From Pseudodesulfovibrio alkaliphilus (lineage in GTDB: Bacteria > Desulfobacterota > Desulfovibrionia > Desulfovibrionales > Desulfovibrionaceae): a stretch of 64,000 nucleotides of DNA. Shown here piece by piece: positions 1-6,574 of this stretch. The DNA is taken from NCBI RefSeq assembly GCF_009729555.1, contig NZ_WODC01000003.1, positions 248,001-312,000 on the forward strand, given 5' to 3'. Under the pieces are notes generated by a model. It had not been told where the DNA came from. It was given only the letters and a program-made list of their open reading frames with translations, and ran no database searches. Every line of letters begins with the position of its first letter. The stretch's first letter is position 1. The position numbers and the translations under genes are program-made.

Positions 1-1
1 G

Positions 2-211
2 GCCATCATCCTGGCCGATGCCGAAAAGGAGGCCGAGATCGTCCGAGGCGACGGCGACGCGCAAGCCACGGCCATCTACGCCGAAGCCCTGGGCAAGGCG
101 CCTGACTTCTACGACTTCATGCGCAGCCTTGAGGCCTATCGCAAGAGTTTCGGCGACAACACCCGCTTCATCATGACCCCCGAGAGCCAGTTCCTGCGCC
201 ACATGCGGTGA
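2..211 (+). CDS. hflC: HflC-like SPFH/band-7 protein, C-terminal end only
   Basis: Only the last 69 codons are in the window; the gene begins upstream of base 1. The visible part has the alanine/glutamate-rich helix typical of HflC (AEKEAEIVRGDGDAQA) followed by the YAEALGKAPDFYDFMRSLEAY and FGDNTRFIMTPESQFLRHMR tail that resembles the HflC C-terminus. In the family, HflC pairs with HflK in an inner-membrane complex that restrains the FtsH protease. No downstream partner follows: the next gene is an unrelated repressor after a hairpin. Another SPFH-family member is possible, but the tail fits HflC best. Confidence 0.8.
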   Translation, partial: AIILADAEKEAEIVRGDGDAQATAIYAEALGKAPDFYDFMRSLEAYRKSFGDNTRFIMTPESQFLRHMR

Positions 212-237
212 CCCGGCTGACATTCGGAACACACCAA

Positions 238-267
238 GGCACGGCCCGCGCCAAGACGGGCCGTGCC
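238..267 (+). terminator. Hairpin downstream of hflC
   Basis: An 11-bp perfect inverted repeat (GGCACGGCCCG / CGGGCCGTGCC) with an 8-nt loop lies 27 bases after the hflC stop. No T-run follows, so it may be a weak or Rho-assisted terminator or a 3' stabilising stem. Confidence 0.5.
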
Positions 268-495
268 CTGAAACTGTCCTGCCCATCAGATATGCACGGC
301 TTGACAATACCGGGAAATTCTCCCAAAGTGCCTGGGAAGTTTTCGACAACACGATATTTTGACAGCTCCTCATCCACAGCACACCCTCCAAAGGCCGTCT
401 GTCAAAAAATCTCCGAGTGATCCAGAAAAATCATTCTCACGGCTAGGAAACCACGAGTATGCTCCTGGTTGACGGAGCATGAATGCGACAGTCAC

Positions 496-515
496 TGGCT
501 ACACAAATGTAGCCA
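496..515. promoter_or_regulatory. Palindromic operator upstream of the S24-fold repressor
   Basis: Perfect 7-bp inverted repeat TGGCTAC-N6-GTAGCCA, 19 bases before the repressor ATG. A TTGACG hexamer at 469-474 could be the -35 element, though the matching -10 is poor. The position just before a CI-type repressor suggests autoregulation. This is inferred from symmetry and location only. Confidence 0.55.
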
Positions 516-534
516 CAGGTTCAAAGGAGCCACC

Positions 535-1257
535 ATGCCGAAGAAAAAACGTCACTGTGACGAGGCCCAATTGAAATGGTTCGAGGAAGCGCTGGAGCGG
601 ATCAAGAAGGCCACAGGCGCCCGCACCCAGGTGCAATTGGCAGAGGTTCTGGATGTCAGGCAGTCAAGCATCTCCGACGCCAAGCGCCGCTGCTCCATCC
701 CGGCCGACTGGTTTCTCAAGCTCTACCGCAGCCACGGGCTCGACCCTGACTGGCTGTCCGAGGGAGTGGAGCCGGTCTATATCAACGCCGACAAGGCCAA
801 GATCCCGGCCGACACCCTGCTGCGCGAGACCCCGGCCCCCTATGGCCGCATGAATTCCCGCGGTCGCGTGGTCCCGGTTTCGACCATGGCCGGAGCCGAC
901 AAGGAAAGCGCCGCCTGGGAACCCAATCCCGTTGAGGAACTGTCCGTGCCCGAGTCCTTCTGCCGCCCGAAACTCCAGGTGGTCAAGGTCGACTCCTCGG
1001 CCATGGAGCCGGTCATCGGCCGCAGCGCCTTTGTGGGCATCGACCGCGACCAGCGCGAGCACCCGGACGGAGACCTCTGCGCCGTGCACTTTCCCCACCA
1101 GGGCCTGGCCATTCGCCGTGTTTTCATGCAGGGCGACAGCTTCCTGCTCAAGGCGGACAACGACAAATACACCGACCTGACCATCCCGGCCGCCGAAATG
1201 GACGAGCGCACCGTGGGCCGCGTCATCTGGGTGCTGCAAACCCTGGCTCCCATGTAA
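535..1257 (+). CDS. CI/LexA-fold transcriptional repressor (S24-like, degenerate catalytic dyad)
   Basis: A 240-aa phage-type repressor. Residues about 28-80 form a CI-repressor helix-turn-helix (QVQLAEVLDVRQSSISDAKR, then a DPDWLSEG segment), and residues about 110-240 form an S24/LexA-like C-terminal domain. The start at 535 is chosen because AAAGGAG lies 5 bases upstream; an in-frame ATG at 469 has no such site. In cleavable members the motif is GDSMEP with a downstream VKR lysine; here the aligned residues read SSAMEP (Ala156) and IRRV (Arg194). The Ser/Lys dyad therefore appears lost, and self-cleavage on SOS induction is unlikely. No phage structural genes are adjacent, so it is probably a domesticated regulator. 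Confidence 0.8.
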   Translation: MPKKKRHCDEAQLKWFEEALERIKKATGARTQVQLAEVLDVRQSSISDAKRRCSIPADWFLKLYRSHGLDPDWLSEGVEPVYINADKAKIPADTLLRETPAPYGRMNSRGRVVPVSTMAGADKESAAWEPNPVEELSVPESFCRPKLQVVKVDSSAMEPVIGRSAFVGIDRDQREHPDGDLCAVHFPHQGLAIRRVFMQGDSFLLKADNDKYTDLTIPAAEMDERTVGRVIWVLQTLAPM

Positions 1258-1280
1258 GACGGAAGAACCGCGATCCTTTC

Positions 1281-1319
1281 GGGGCCGGACCGAGCATTCC
1301 GTCCGGCCCCGTTTTCCTT
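1281..1319 (+). terminator. Rho-independent terminator after the repressor
   Basis: Stem GGGGCCGGAC / GTCCGGCCCC with a 10-nt loop, followed directly by GTTTTCCTTTT. It lies 23 bases after the repressor stop and is a classic intrinsic terminator, isolating the repressor from panB. Confidence 0.85.
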
Positions 1320-1378
1320 TTGTCCATTCCCTGGCCCGTCCCCTTGACGCGGCCATGCTCGCCCCATACTGTCCTGGT

Positions 1379-2257
1379 ATGAATACCAACACCGACACCG
1401 GACGCCAGTCGCCCGTCACCGCCCCGGACATCCAGGCCCGCAAAGGCGTGGACGACAAGATCTGCTGCATCACCGCCTACGACTACCCCTCGGCCATGAT
1501 CGCCGACTCGGCCGGGGTGGACATCGTCCTTGTGGGCGATTCCCTGGCCATGGTGGTCCTCGGCCACAGGGACACCCTGTCCGTGACCGTGGACGAGATG
1601 GTCCACCACACCCTGGCCGCCAGCCGGGGCGTGTCCCGCGCCCTGCTCGTGGCCGACATGCCCTTCATGTCCTACGGCACGGTGGAGCGCGCCATGGAAA
1701 CCGCCCACAGCCTCATGGGCCGGGGCCGGGCCAGGGCGGTCAAGCTTGAAGGCGGCACAGCTGTGGTTCCCCAGATCCGCGCCCTGACCGAGGCGGGCAT
1801 CCCGGTCATGGGCCATGTGGGCCTGACCCCGCAGCACGTCGCCCGTTTCGGCGGGTTCAAGGCCCAGGGCAAGTCGGTCGAGGCAGCCAGGGCGCTCATC
1901 GACGACGCCCAGGCCGTGGAAGAGGCCGGGGCCTTCTGCGTGGTCCTTGAGGCCATGCCCGTGGAATGCGCCCAGCTGATCACCGAAGCCGTGGACATCC
2001 CCACCATCGGCATCGGCGCGGGCAGCGTCACCGACGGCCAGATCCTGGTCTACCACGATGTGCTCGGGCTCTTTGATCGCTTTGTCCCCAAGTTCGTCCG
2101 ACGCTACGCCGACCTGGGCGAGGCCTCGCGTCAGGCTCTGGTCCAGTACTGCGAGGATGTGCGCCGCGGCCGTTTTCCCGGGGACAAGAACACGCTCTAC
2201 ATGCCCGAGGACCAGGTGGCCCAGGTCCGCAAGCTCAAGGTCAAGAAGAAGAAATAG
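1379..2257 (+). CDS. panB: 3-methyl-2-oxobutanoate hydroxymethyltransferase
   Basis: PanB transfers a hydroxymethyl group from 5,10-methylene-THF to 2-oxoisovalerate to make ketopantoate, the first committed step of pantothenate synthesis. The 292-aa product has the family segments ITAYDYPSAMIADSAGVD, VGDSLAMVVLGHRDT (metal and substrate loop), VKLEGG, GHVGLTPQ and IGIGAG in order over its full length. The C-terminus is extended by a lysine-rich tail (KLKVKKKK). Neither this start nor the in-frame ATG at 1355 has a clear Shine-Dalgarno; 1379 gives the usual length. panC and panD are not adjacent. The stop codon abuts the next gene's ATG, so the two are co-transcribed. Confidence 0.93.
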   Translation: MNTNTDTGRQSPVTAPDIQARKGVDDKICCITAYDYPSAMIADSAGVDIVLVGDSLAMVVLGHRDTLSVTVDEMVHHTLAASRGVSRALLVADMPFMSYGTVERAMETAHSLMGRGRARAVKLEGGTAVVPQIRALTEAGIPVMGHVGLTPQHVARFGGFKAQGKSVEAARALIDDAQAVEEAGAFCVVLEAMPVECAQLITEAVDIPTIGIGAGSVTDGQILVYHDVLGLFDRFVPKFVRRYADLGEASRQALVQYCEDVRRGRFPGDKNTLYMPEDQVAQVRKLKVKKKK

Positions 2258-3226
2258 ATGTTCTTTGACCTGTCGTGGCCAGTGCTCTGGCATGGGCTGC
2301 TTTGGCCGCTCATGCGGCTGACCTTCTTCATCAGTCTCGGCCTGTTTGTGGGTAACCTCATCGAGTCGCTGCACTGGACGCGCCACGCCGCACGGCTGGC
2401 CGATCCCCTGGCCCGGCGGGCCCGGCTCAAGGATGTGTCCGCTGCCAGCTTCTCCATGGCCTTCTTTTCCGGCATCACGGCCAACACCATGCTCTCCGAA
2501 GCCCACGCCAAGGGAACCATCAGCGACCGCGAGCTGATGCTTTCCAACCTCTTCAACAGTCTGCCCACCTATTTCCTGCATCTGCCCACGGTCTTTTTCA
2601 TCGCTGCCCCGTTCATCGGAAGCACGGCCGCCGTGTATGTGGGCCTCACCGCAGTGGCCGCCGTGCTGCGCACCGTGTCCATCGTGGTTGCCGGCCGCTT
2701 CCTGCTGCCGCCCGTGCCCGAGGGGTGCGTTCCCTGTCGTCTGGACGAGGCCGAGGCCATGCGCGACAAGGGCTCGGCCCTGCGCAAGACATGGCGCCGA
2801 TTTCTCGAGCGTCTGCCCAGGGTGCTGTACATCACGGCACCCATCTACGCGGGATTCTTTCTGCTCAAGCAGGCCGGACTCTTCTCCTGGCTTGAGCAGT
2901 TCATGGCCGGGCAGGTGGGGTTTTTCTCCTTCCTCCCCCCCGAGGCGCTGACCATCGTGGCCTTTCACATGGCCGCGGAATTCACCGCCGGGCTGGCCGT
3001 GGCCGGGGCCCTTATCGCCGACGCCGGACTGACCCAGTATCAGATCGTGCTGGCCCTCATGGTCGGCAACATCCTCTCATCGCCCATGCGTGCCTTCCGC
3101 CACCAGTTTCCCTATTACGCAGGCATCTTCAAGCCGCGCATGGCGGTCAGGCTCATCGCCTGTAACCAGACCCTGCGGGCGGCAAGCCTGATTCTGGTGG
3201 GCGGAGTCTATGCCCTGGTCGCCTGA
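2258..3226 (+). CDS. Nucleoside-recognition (gate) domain membrane protein
   Basis: A 322-aa polytopic membrane protein that starts on the base after the panB stop, implying translational coupling. Hydrophobic segments lie near residues 10-32, 65-85, 100-145, 190-215 and 225-300. The SMAFFSGITANTMLSEAHAKG and FHMAAEFTAGLAVAGALI segments resemble the duplicated gate domain of the nucleoside-recognition family, which includes SpmA/SpmB- and YjiH-type proteins. Substrate and direction of transport are unknown. Fusion to a panB transcript could hint at a pantothenate-linked substrate, but that is only context. Confidence 0.6.
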   Translation: MFFDLSWPVLWHGLLWPLMRLTFFISLGLFVGNLIESLHWTRHAARLADPLARRARLKDVSAASFSMAFFSGITANTMLSEAHAKGTISDRELMLSNLFNSLPTYFLHLPTVFFIAAPFIGSTAAVYVGLTAVAAVLRTVSIVVAGRFLLPPVPEGCVPCRLDEAEAMRDKGSALRKTWRRFLERLPRVLYITAPIYAGFFLLKQAGLFSWLEQFMAGQVGFFSFLPPEALTIVAFHMAAEFTAGLAVAGALIADAGLTQYQIVLALMVGNILSSPMRAFRHQFPYYAGIFKPRMAVRLIACNQTLRAASLILVGGVYALVA

Positions 3227-3347
3227 CCGCTGCCCAAAAGACCCACCCCTCACCCCCCTGCCGTCCTGACCATGCACAGGCCTTTCCGCGGTCGAAGAAT
3301 TGCACAAGAAAACCCTTGCCTTGCACTTGTGTGCAGAATGCACATCT

Positions 3348-3361
3348 GTTGCACTAGCAAC
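3348..3361. promoter_or_regulatory. Palindrome upstream of sigma54 promoter 1 (activator-site candidate)
   Basis: GTTGC-ACTA-GCAAC, perfect 5-bp arms, centred 44 bp before the promoter GG and about 68 bp before the predicted start. A second palindrome, TGTGCA-GAA-TGCACA, lies at 3330-3344. The equivalent site in copy 2 sits at the same distance to within 1 bp, which points to an enhancer-binding protein site. Confidence 0.6.
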
Positions 3362-3396
3362 AAACTTTAACCAGCTAGAATTTATCGATAAAATTT

Positions 3397-3412
3397 TGGC
3401 ATGAGTCATGCT
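3397..3412 (+). promoter_or_regulatory. Sigma54 promoter 1 (-24/-12)
   Basis: TGGCATG-N4-ATGCT, with GG at 3398-3399 and GC at 3410-3411 separated by exactly 10 bases, fits the sigma54 consensus TGGCAC-N5-TTGCW. The predicted transcription start is near 3423, one base before the small ORF's ATG. Confidence 0.75.
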
Positions 3413-3423
3413 TAAGCCAGGGC

Positions 3424-3624
3424 ATGAACAATGCGGCAACCTTCATCTTTCTCGTTCTGATGGCCCTCCTGCTGAAGCGGTCGCTGCTCTCCACCCGAGA
3501 GCCTTCAGCCGCCAGAAGGGAAGAGCAGGACAACGACCAAGTCCTGCGGCCTGCTCCGGTGACGGGCCGGCCATCCAGGCAACACCGGGCGGCAAGGCCG
3601 CACACCCGGCGCACAAAGCCCTGA
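3424..3624 (+). CDS. Small membrane peptide A (tandem paralogue of peptide B)
   Basis: A 66-aa ORF starting MNNAATF with a short hydrophobic helix at about residues 4-20 (FIFLVLMALLL), then KRSLLS and a strongly basic, proline- and arginine-rich tail. Its partner at 3874 shares AATFI, the helix, an [KR]RSLLS junction and nearly the same length. Nucleotide differences between the two fall largely at third codon positions in the helix region, which supports real coding. There is no convincing Shine-Dalgarno, and the ATG lies at about +2 of the predicted sigma54 transcript, so translation would be leaderless. Family unknown; a membrane-anchored stress peptide or a peptide-encoding small RNA are both possible. 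Confidence 0.6.
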   Translation: MNNAATFIFLVLMALLLKRSLLSTREPSAARREEQDNDQVLRPAPVTGRPSRQHRAARPHTRRTKP

Positions 3625-3680
3625 ACACACCCCAAAAACATCCTGCACCATCCCCCTCCTCATGGTGAACCCCCCAACCG

Positions 3681-3710
3681 AGAAGAGCCGCGCAAGCGGC
3701 TCTTCTCCTT
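3681..3710 (+). terminator. Terminator of sigma54 unit 1 (GCAA loop)
   Basis: Stem AGAAGAGCCGC / GCGGCTCTTCT (11 bp) with a GCAA tetraloop, followed by CCTTTG. It would end a transcript of about 285 nt begun at the sigma54 promoter. Confidence 0.75.
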
Positions 3711-3797
3711 TGCCTGCCCGGGCGGGGCGGATAAACCGAAAGCAAAGTGCAGAAGAAAGCACAACCACAGGAGTAAAAACCTGCACATTGCACAATC

Positions 3798-3811
3798 GTT
3801 GCTGTAACAAC
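3798..3811. promoter_or_regulatory. Palindrome upstream of sigma54 promoter 2 (activator-site candidate)
   Basis: GTTGC-TGTA-ACAAC, a near-perfect version of the copy 1 palindrome (one mismatch), centred about 44 bp before the promoter GG. The sequence TGCACATTGCACA lies just upstream at 3782-3794, matching the TGCACA elements of copy 1. Confidence 0.6.
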
Positions 3812-3847
3812 AATTTGCAACATACTGAAATAACGCCTAAAAATGTT

Positions 3848-3863
3848 TGGCACAGGAGATGCT
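3848..3863 (+). promoter_or_regulatory. Sigma54 promoter 2 (-24/-12)
   Basis: TGGCACAGGAGATGCT has GG at 3849-3850 and GC at 3861-3862 with a 10-base spacer. It is closer to consensus (TGGCAC) than promoter 1. The predicted start is at 3874, the first base of the peptide's ATG. Confidence 0.78.
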
Positions 3864-3873
3864 AAGAGTGTGT

Positions 3874-4077
3874 ATGCACGACGCAGCAACATTCATTCTC
3901 ATCATCCTGACCGCCGCCTTGTTGCGGCGGTCCCTCCTCTCCTCCCCGGATGCCTTCTCCGGCATCCGGGTAGGCGAGGGAGACAAGCCTGGCTTCAGGA
4001 CTCCGGTTCCAGTGGCCGTCCGGGTGAAAAGCCCCCACACCGCCCGGCGCCCGCAATCTGGACCCAGAGTTTTTTAA
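3874..4077 (+). CDS. Small membrane peptide B (tandem paralogue of peptide A)
   Basis: A 67-aa ORF beginning MHDAATF, with a hydrophobic helix (FILIILTAALL), then RRSLLSS and a basic, proline-rich tail. Paired with the 66-aa ORF at 3424. The start at 3874 is preferred over 3847 because it aligns with the paralogue and coincides with the predicted sigma54 transcription start; 3847 lies upstream of the -24 element. The GGAG inside the promoter spacer could act as a ribosome site only on a longer transcript. Function unknown. Confidence 0.6.
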   Translation: MHDAATFILIILTAALLRRSLLSSPDAFSGIRVGEGDKPGFRTPVPVAVRVKSPHTARRPQSGPRVF

Positions 4078-4138
4078 GCATACACCACACCTCCTTGAAC
4101 GCAGATCCTAACCTCCTCAACCAGTGAACCCCCAAACA

Positions 4139-4168
4139 GAAAAGGGCCGCGCAAGCGGCCCTTTTCCA
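4139..4168 (+). terminator. Terminator of sigma54 unit 2 (GCAA loop)
   Basis: Stem GAAAAGGGCCGC / GCGGCCCTTTTC (12 bp) with a GCAA tetraloop, the same loop and closing pairs as in unit 1. It would end a transcript of about 295 nt. Confidence 0.75.
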
Positions 4169-4226
4169 TGGCGTTGTCCCGGCTCGAAAGCAGCCTGTCA
4201 AGTACCCGCAAACCTCGGTTCGCCGC

Positions 4227-4376
4227 TTACTTGCCGACCTTGGCCTCGCGGACAAAAGCGGAGCCTGCCGTAAGGGAGCGGATGTGACGCTGGAGCACCA
4301 GCTCCACCTCACGCCGGCTCTCGGCAGAATAGACTACAAGCTCCACCCCATTGCGTTCAATCACCAGCTCAAACAT
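4227..4376 (-). CDS. 49-aa protein downstream of bactofilin
   Basis: A short ORF read on the minus strand, MFELVIERNGVELVVYSAES to VGK, preceded by AAGGAAGGAAG about 4 bases before the ATG. It starts 12 bases after the bactofilin stop, so the two are probably one operon. The composition is charged and soluble, with alternating hydrophobic residues suggesting a beta hairpin followed by a helix (EVELVLQRHIRSL). No family recognised. The strong ribosome site and the tight spacing are the evidence that it is real. Confidence 0.55.
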   Translation of the reverse strand: MFELVIERNGVELVVYSAESRREVELVLQRHIRSLTAGSAFVREAKVGK

Positions 4377-4388
4377 ATGCTTCCTTCC

Positions 4389-4880
4389 TTAGATGCTTGC
4401 GTCATCGGAGCCGGTCCGGGCCACGGAACCGGACGACACGGACGGCTCCGCATCCGGCTGGCCCGCGCTCCCGGAAACTCCCTTGCCGCCGAAATCGGCT
4501 GCCACCACTTTTTTTCTGACAGGTCCGGCGTTCCCGCTCATGGACACACAACCCTCCACGACTGCTCCGCGCTCCACCGTGAGCACGGGGGTGTGCAGAC
4601 TGCCGTTGAGCACCGAGGTCGCTTCGAGCACGGTGTGTTCAGTGACCACCACATCGCCGTCGATACGGCCGCACGAGGTCAGCCTGCCCACCCGGACTGT
4701 GCCTGTGATGTGCGCCTTGCGCCCCAGGACCAGATCGCCCTCGGTGGAAATCTCACCATCGAAACGGCCGTCTATGCGTACGGCGCCCACAAAGTCGAGC
4801 TTGCCGCGGTACTCCGTGCCAACGCCCAGGAATGCGTTCAGCTCGGTGTTGTCTGTCTTTTTTTTCGAAAAAAGGCCCAT
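4389..4880 (-). CDS. Bactofilin family polymer-forming protein
   Basis: 163 aa. A short charged N-terminus (MGLFSKKKTDNTELNAFLG) is followed by the bactofilin beta-helix core at about residues 20-115, with the regular hydrophobic/glycine spacing (YRGKLDFVGAVRIDGRFDGE, GDLVLGRKAHITGTVRVG, GRIDGDVVV). The last 40 residues are low-complexity Ser/Gly/Asp. Bactofilins assemble without nucleotide into membrane-associated filaments that scaffold envelope enzymes. A ribosome site GAGGTGA precedes the ATG. A palindrome GCCGAT-CAT-ATCGGC at 4926-4940 lies in its upstream region and may be regulatory. Confidence 0.88.
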   Translation of the reverse strand: MGLFSKKKTDNTELNAFLGVGTEYRGKLDFVGAVRIDGRFDGEISTEGDLVLGRKAHITGTVRVGRLTSCGRIDGDVVVTEHTVLEATSVLNGSLHTPVLTVERGAVVEGCVSMSGNAGPVRKKVVAADFGGKGVSGSAGQPDAEPSVSSGSVARTGSDDASI

Positions 4881-5051
4881 CGCTCACCTCACAGCTGTGC
4901 GGGGAATGCGGCGCATCCCCTCGGAGCCGATCATATCGGCGTCAACCGGACTCTTCTATACCCCCGGCCAGAGCCAAAGGCCACATCTTTTTCGCAACCA
5001 CGCCGCCCCAGGCTGTCCATGCCCGGCCTCTCCGGCGTTGCCCGCAAAAGC

Positions 5052-5537
5052 CTAGCCGCGCCGATGCGGACGCGGGCGAACGCCGAGAATCCGCCGCAAC
5101 CAAAGGATCAAGCCGCCTGCCGCGAGCATGGCCGCATCGCGGATCATGGCCCTGGCCGTCTCGCCAAGGCCATCGGAGGGCGGCGGGGGCGTGATCCCCG
5201 GCGGAAGCCCTGACGGGCCGAAGCAGCCGCAGTCCACATCAAGCCCCAGGTGCATGGCCCAGGCCAGCACGCCCATGAACACCAACAACTGTGCCACAAC
5301 CAGCCCCAACGCCCCGCGGATGTCGAAAACCAGCCCGGCTCCGGTGACCACTTCCACTGCGGGCAGCACCCTGGCCAGGGTCTTGGCCGTGCTCCAGCTC
5401 ACCAGCCCGTAGCCGTCAATGGCAGCGGCAAAGGCCATGGGGTCCATGAGCTTGAGCACCCCGGCATACACGAACGCGCCTCCCAGGCCGAGCCTGAGCG
5501 CGAGATACGCGCCTGTCATCAACGTCTGTCTGGTCAT
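5052..5537 (-). CDS. MauE/DoxX-like redox membrane protein
   Basis: 161 aa with four predicted membrane segments (about residues 8-28, 48-68, 73-95 and 130-150) and a conserved DCGCFGPSG motif near residue 100. The CGCFG loop and fold are those of the MauE/DoxX group, which handle disulphide or quinone-linked redox reactions at the inner membrane; the precise role here is unknown. AAGGAGG lies 12 bases before the ATG, a long spacing, but no better start exists in frame. The C-terminus is basic (RRILGVRPRPHRRG). It is the likely head of a leftward run toward bactofilin, 171 bases away. Confidence 0.7.
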   Translation of the reverse strand: MTRQTLMTGAYLALRLGLGGAFVYAGVLKLMDPMAFAAAIDGYGLVSWSTAKTLARVLPAVEVVTGAGLVFDIRGALGLVVAQLLVFMGVLAWAMHLGLDVDCGCFGPSGLPPGITPPPPSDGLGETARAMIRDAAMLAAGGLILWLRRILGVRPRPHRRG

Positions 5538-5683
5538 GAATCGCCGAATCCTCCTTAGCCCAGGGGCGCTTCGGTTATACGGACAATCCCCCTGGTGCGC
5601 AATTCCCCTGCCGACGACAACCCCGGCCAGCAACCACCTGCAACGCCATGCAACCGGCCACAACCGCGCAGCAACAGAATCCC

Positions 5684-5703
5684 GATATTGTCTAGAAAAT
5701 ATC
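5684..5703. promoter_or_regulatory. 20-bp palindrome in the divergent MauE-MerR region
   Basis: GATATTGTCT / AGAAAATATC is a 20-bp dyad with one mismatch, in the 306-bp AT-rich spacer (5538-5843) between two divergent genes. Length and symmetry suit a MerR-type operator, and the neighbouring gene encodes a MerR-like protein. No other gene or RNA is evident in this spacer. Confidence 0.5.
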
Positions 5704-5843
5704 AAGAATTTCAACCACAACCGCCGCAGAGAGGAAAAACTCTTTGAAATTAAGCAGATAAATAGAGATTTTTCTTGAGATGACGCGATTTTTTTTGTAC
5801 TCCAATGAAAAACAACAAGGCAACACATCAGGGGGAACAAGCA

Positions 5844-6461
5844 ATGAGCGGCAAGAAGGTGCTGTCTGTGGCCGAGATCGCAAGGGAGCTGGAGCTGCCG
5901 GAATCCACAGTCCACTATTGGAAGAATCGGTTTGCACAGCACCTGCCCAGCGTGGGTCGAGGCCGGCAGAAGCGCTTCAGGCCCGAGGCCGTCGAGGTCT
6001 TCGGCACCATCTCGCGGCTGCTCAAGGAAGGGCACACGGCCCGCGATGTCATGGACCAGCTCTCCCACGACTACCCGCTCCACGCCGACGCCATGCCACA
6101 GGGCGTCTCCCTGCCCCCCGCCATGGCTGCCAGCGCCATGGAATCGGCCATGGAGCCCGCCATGAAAATGGCCGCGGCCATCGGCCTGGAAATCGCGCGG
6201 AGCGTGGGCGAGGGCGTCCGCAGCGTACTGGCCGGGAGCGATTGCGGCAACGGCGCCGATGTGGCCGAGGTTCGCCAGGGACTGGAGGACGCTGCCCGGC
6301 GCATCACCGCCCAGATGGAGGAAACCCATCAGCTCAAGGCGGAAAACGAGCTGCTCAGGGAAAAGCTCAAGATCATGGAGGCCGAGATGGTCCGGTTGCG
6401 CAAGGACCGCCGCGAGATGGAAAAGTACCTCCTTGACAAGATCCGTTCCGTGACTACCTAA
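5844..6461 (+). CDS. MerR-family-like DNA-binding regulator with coiled-coil tail
   Basis: 205 aa. Residues about 5-75 are a MerR-type winged helix (LSVAEIARELELPESTVHYW, then RGRQKRFRPEAVEVF). The middle is alanine- and methionine-rich with repeated SAMESAMEPAMK, and residues about 150-205 form a coiled coil (QMEETHQLKAENELLREKLK). There is no cysteine metal site, so this is not a metal-sensing MerR. The start at 5844 has GGGGGAA 6 bases upstream; the ATG at 5805 lacks a site. A self-complementary stem at 6470-6491 follows. Divergent from the MauE-like gene, it may control that gene or itself through the palindrome at 5684. Confidence 0.7.
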   Translation: MSGKKVLSVAEIARELELPESTVHYWKNRFAQHLPSVGRGRQKRFRPEAVEVFGTISRLLKEGHTARDVMDQLSHDYPLHADAMPQGVSLPPAMAASAMESAMEPAMKMAAAIGLEIARSVGEGVRSVLAGSDCGNGADVAEVRQGLEDAARRITAQMEETHQLKAENELLREKLKIMEAEMVRLRKDRREMEKYLLDKIRSVTT

Positions 6462-6469
6462 CTCCGCGT

Positions 6470-6491
6470 GGCGCTGACCGCCGTCAGCGCC
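6470..6491 (+). terminator. Hairpin after the MerR-like gene
   Basis: GGCGCTGAC-CGCC-GTCAGCGCC, 9-bp perfect stem beginning 8 bases after the stop. No T-run follows, so termination may be inefficient and htpG could be partly read through. Confidence 0.5.
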
Positions 6492-6574
6492 CCACCCACA
6501 TATCATTTTCGCGTCCCCGCCGGGCCGAACGCCCGGCGGATCTTCGCGCACAGCACGTTTCGGAGGACAACCGC

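Larger units (their letters stand above)
3301..3710 (+). repeat. Tandem sigma54 small-peptide unit, copy 1
   Basis: First of two diverged direct repeats of about 400 bp. The order of parts is: TGCACA-rich palindromes, a GTTGC-N4-GCAAC palindrome, a sigma54 -24/-12 element, a 66-codon ORF and an 11-bp stem terminator with a GCAA loop. Every element recurs with matched spacing at 3775-4168. Conserved stretches outside the ORF include the GTGAACCCCC block before the terminator. The duplication is visible directly; its function is not known. Confidence 0.8.
3775..4168 (+). repeat. Tandem sigma54 small-peptide unit, copy 2
   Basis: Second copy of the unit at 3301-3710, with the same order of palindrome, sigma54 promoter, 67-codon ORF and terminator. 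Divergence is substantial but the promoter geometry, the peptide N-terminus and the terminator loop are kept, implying selection on all three. Confidence 0.8.

Noticed and set aside
1223-2968. 581-codon minus-strand frame opposite panB and the gate protein
   Set aside because: Shadow of two real genes; rich in Gly, His and Asp, typical of antisense frames in GC-rich DNA.
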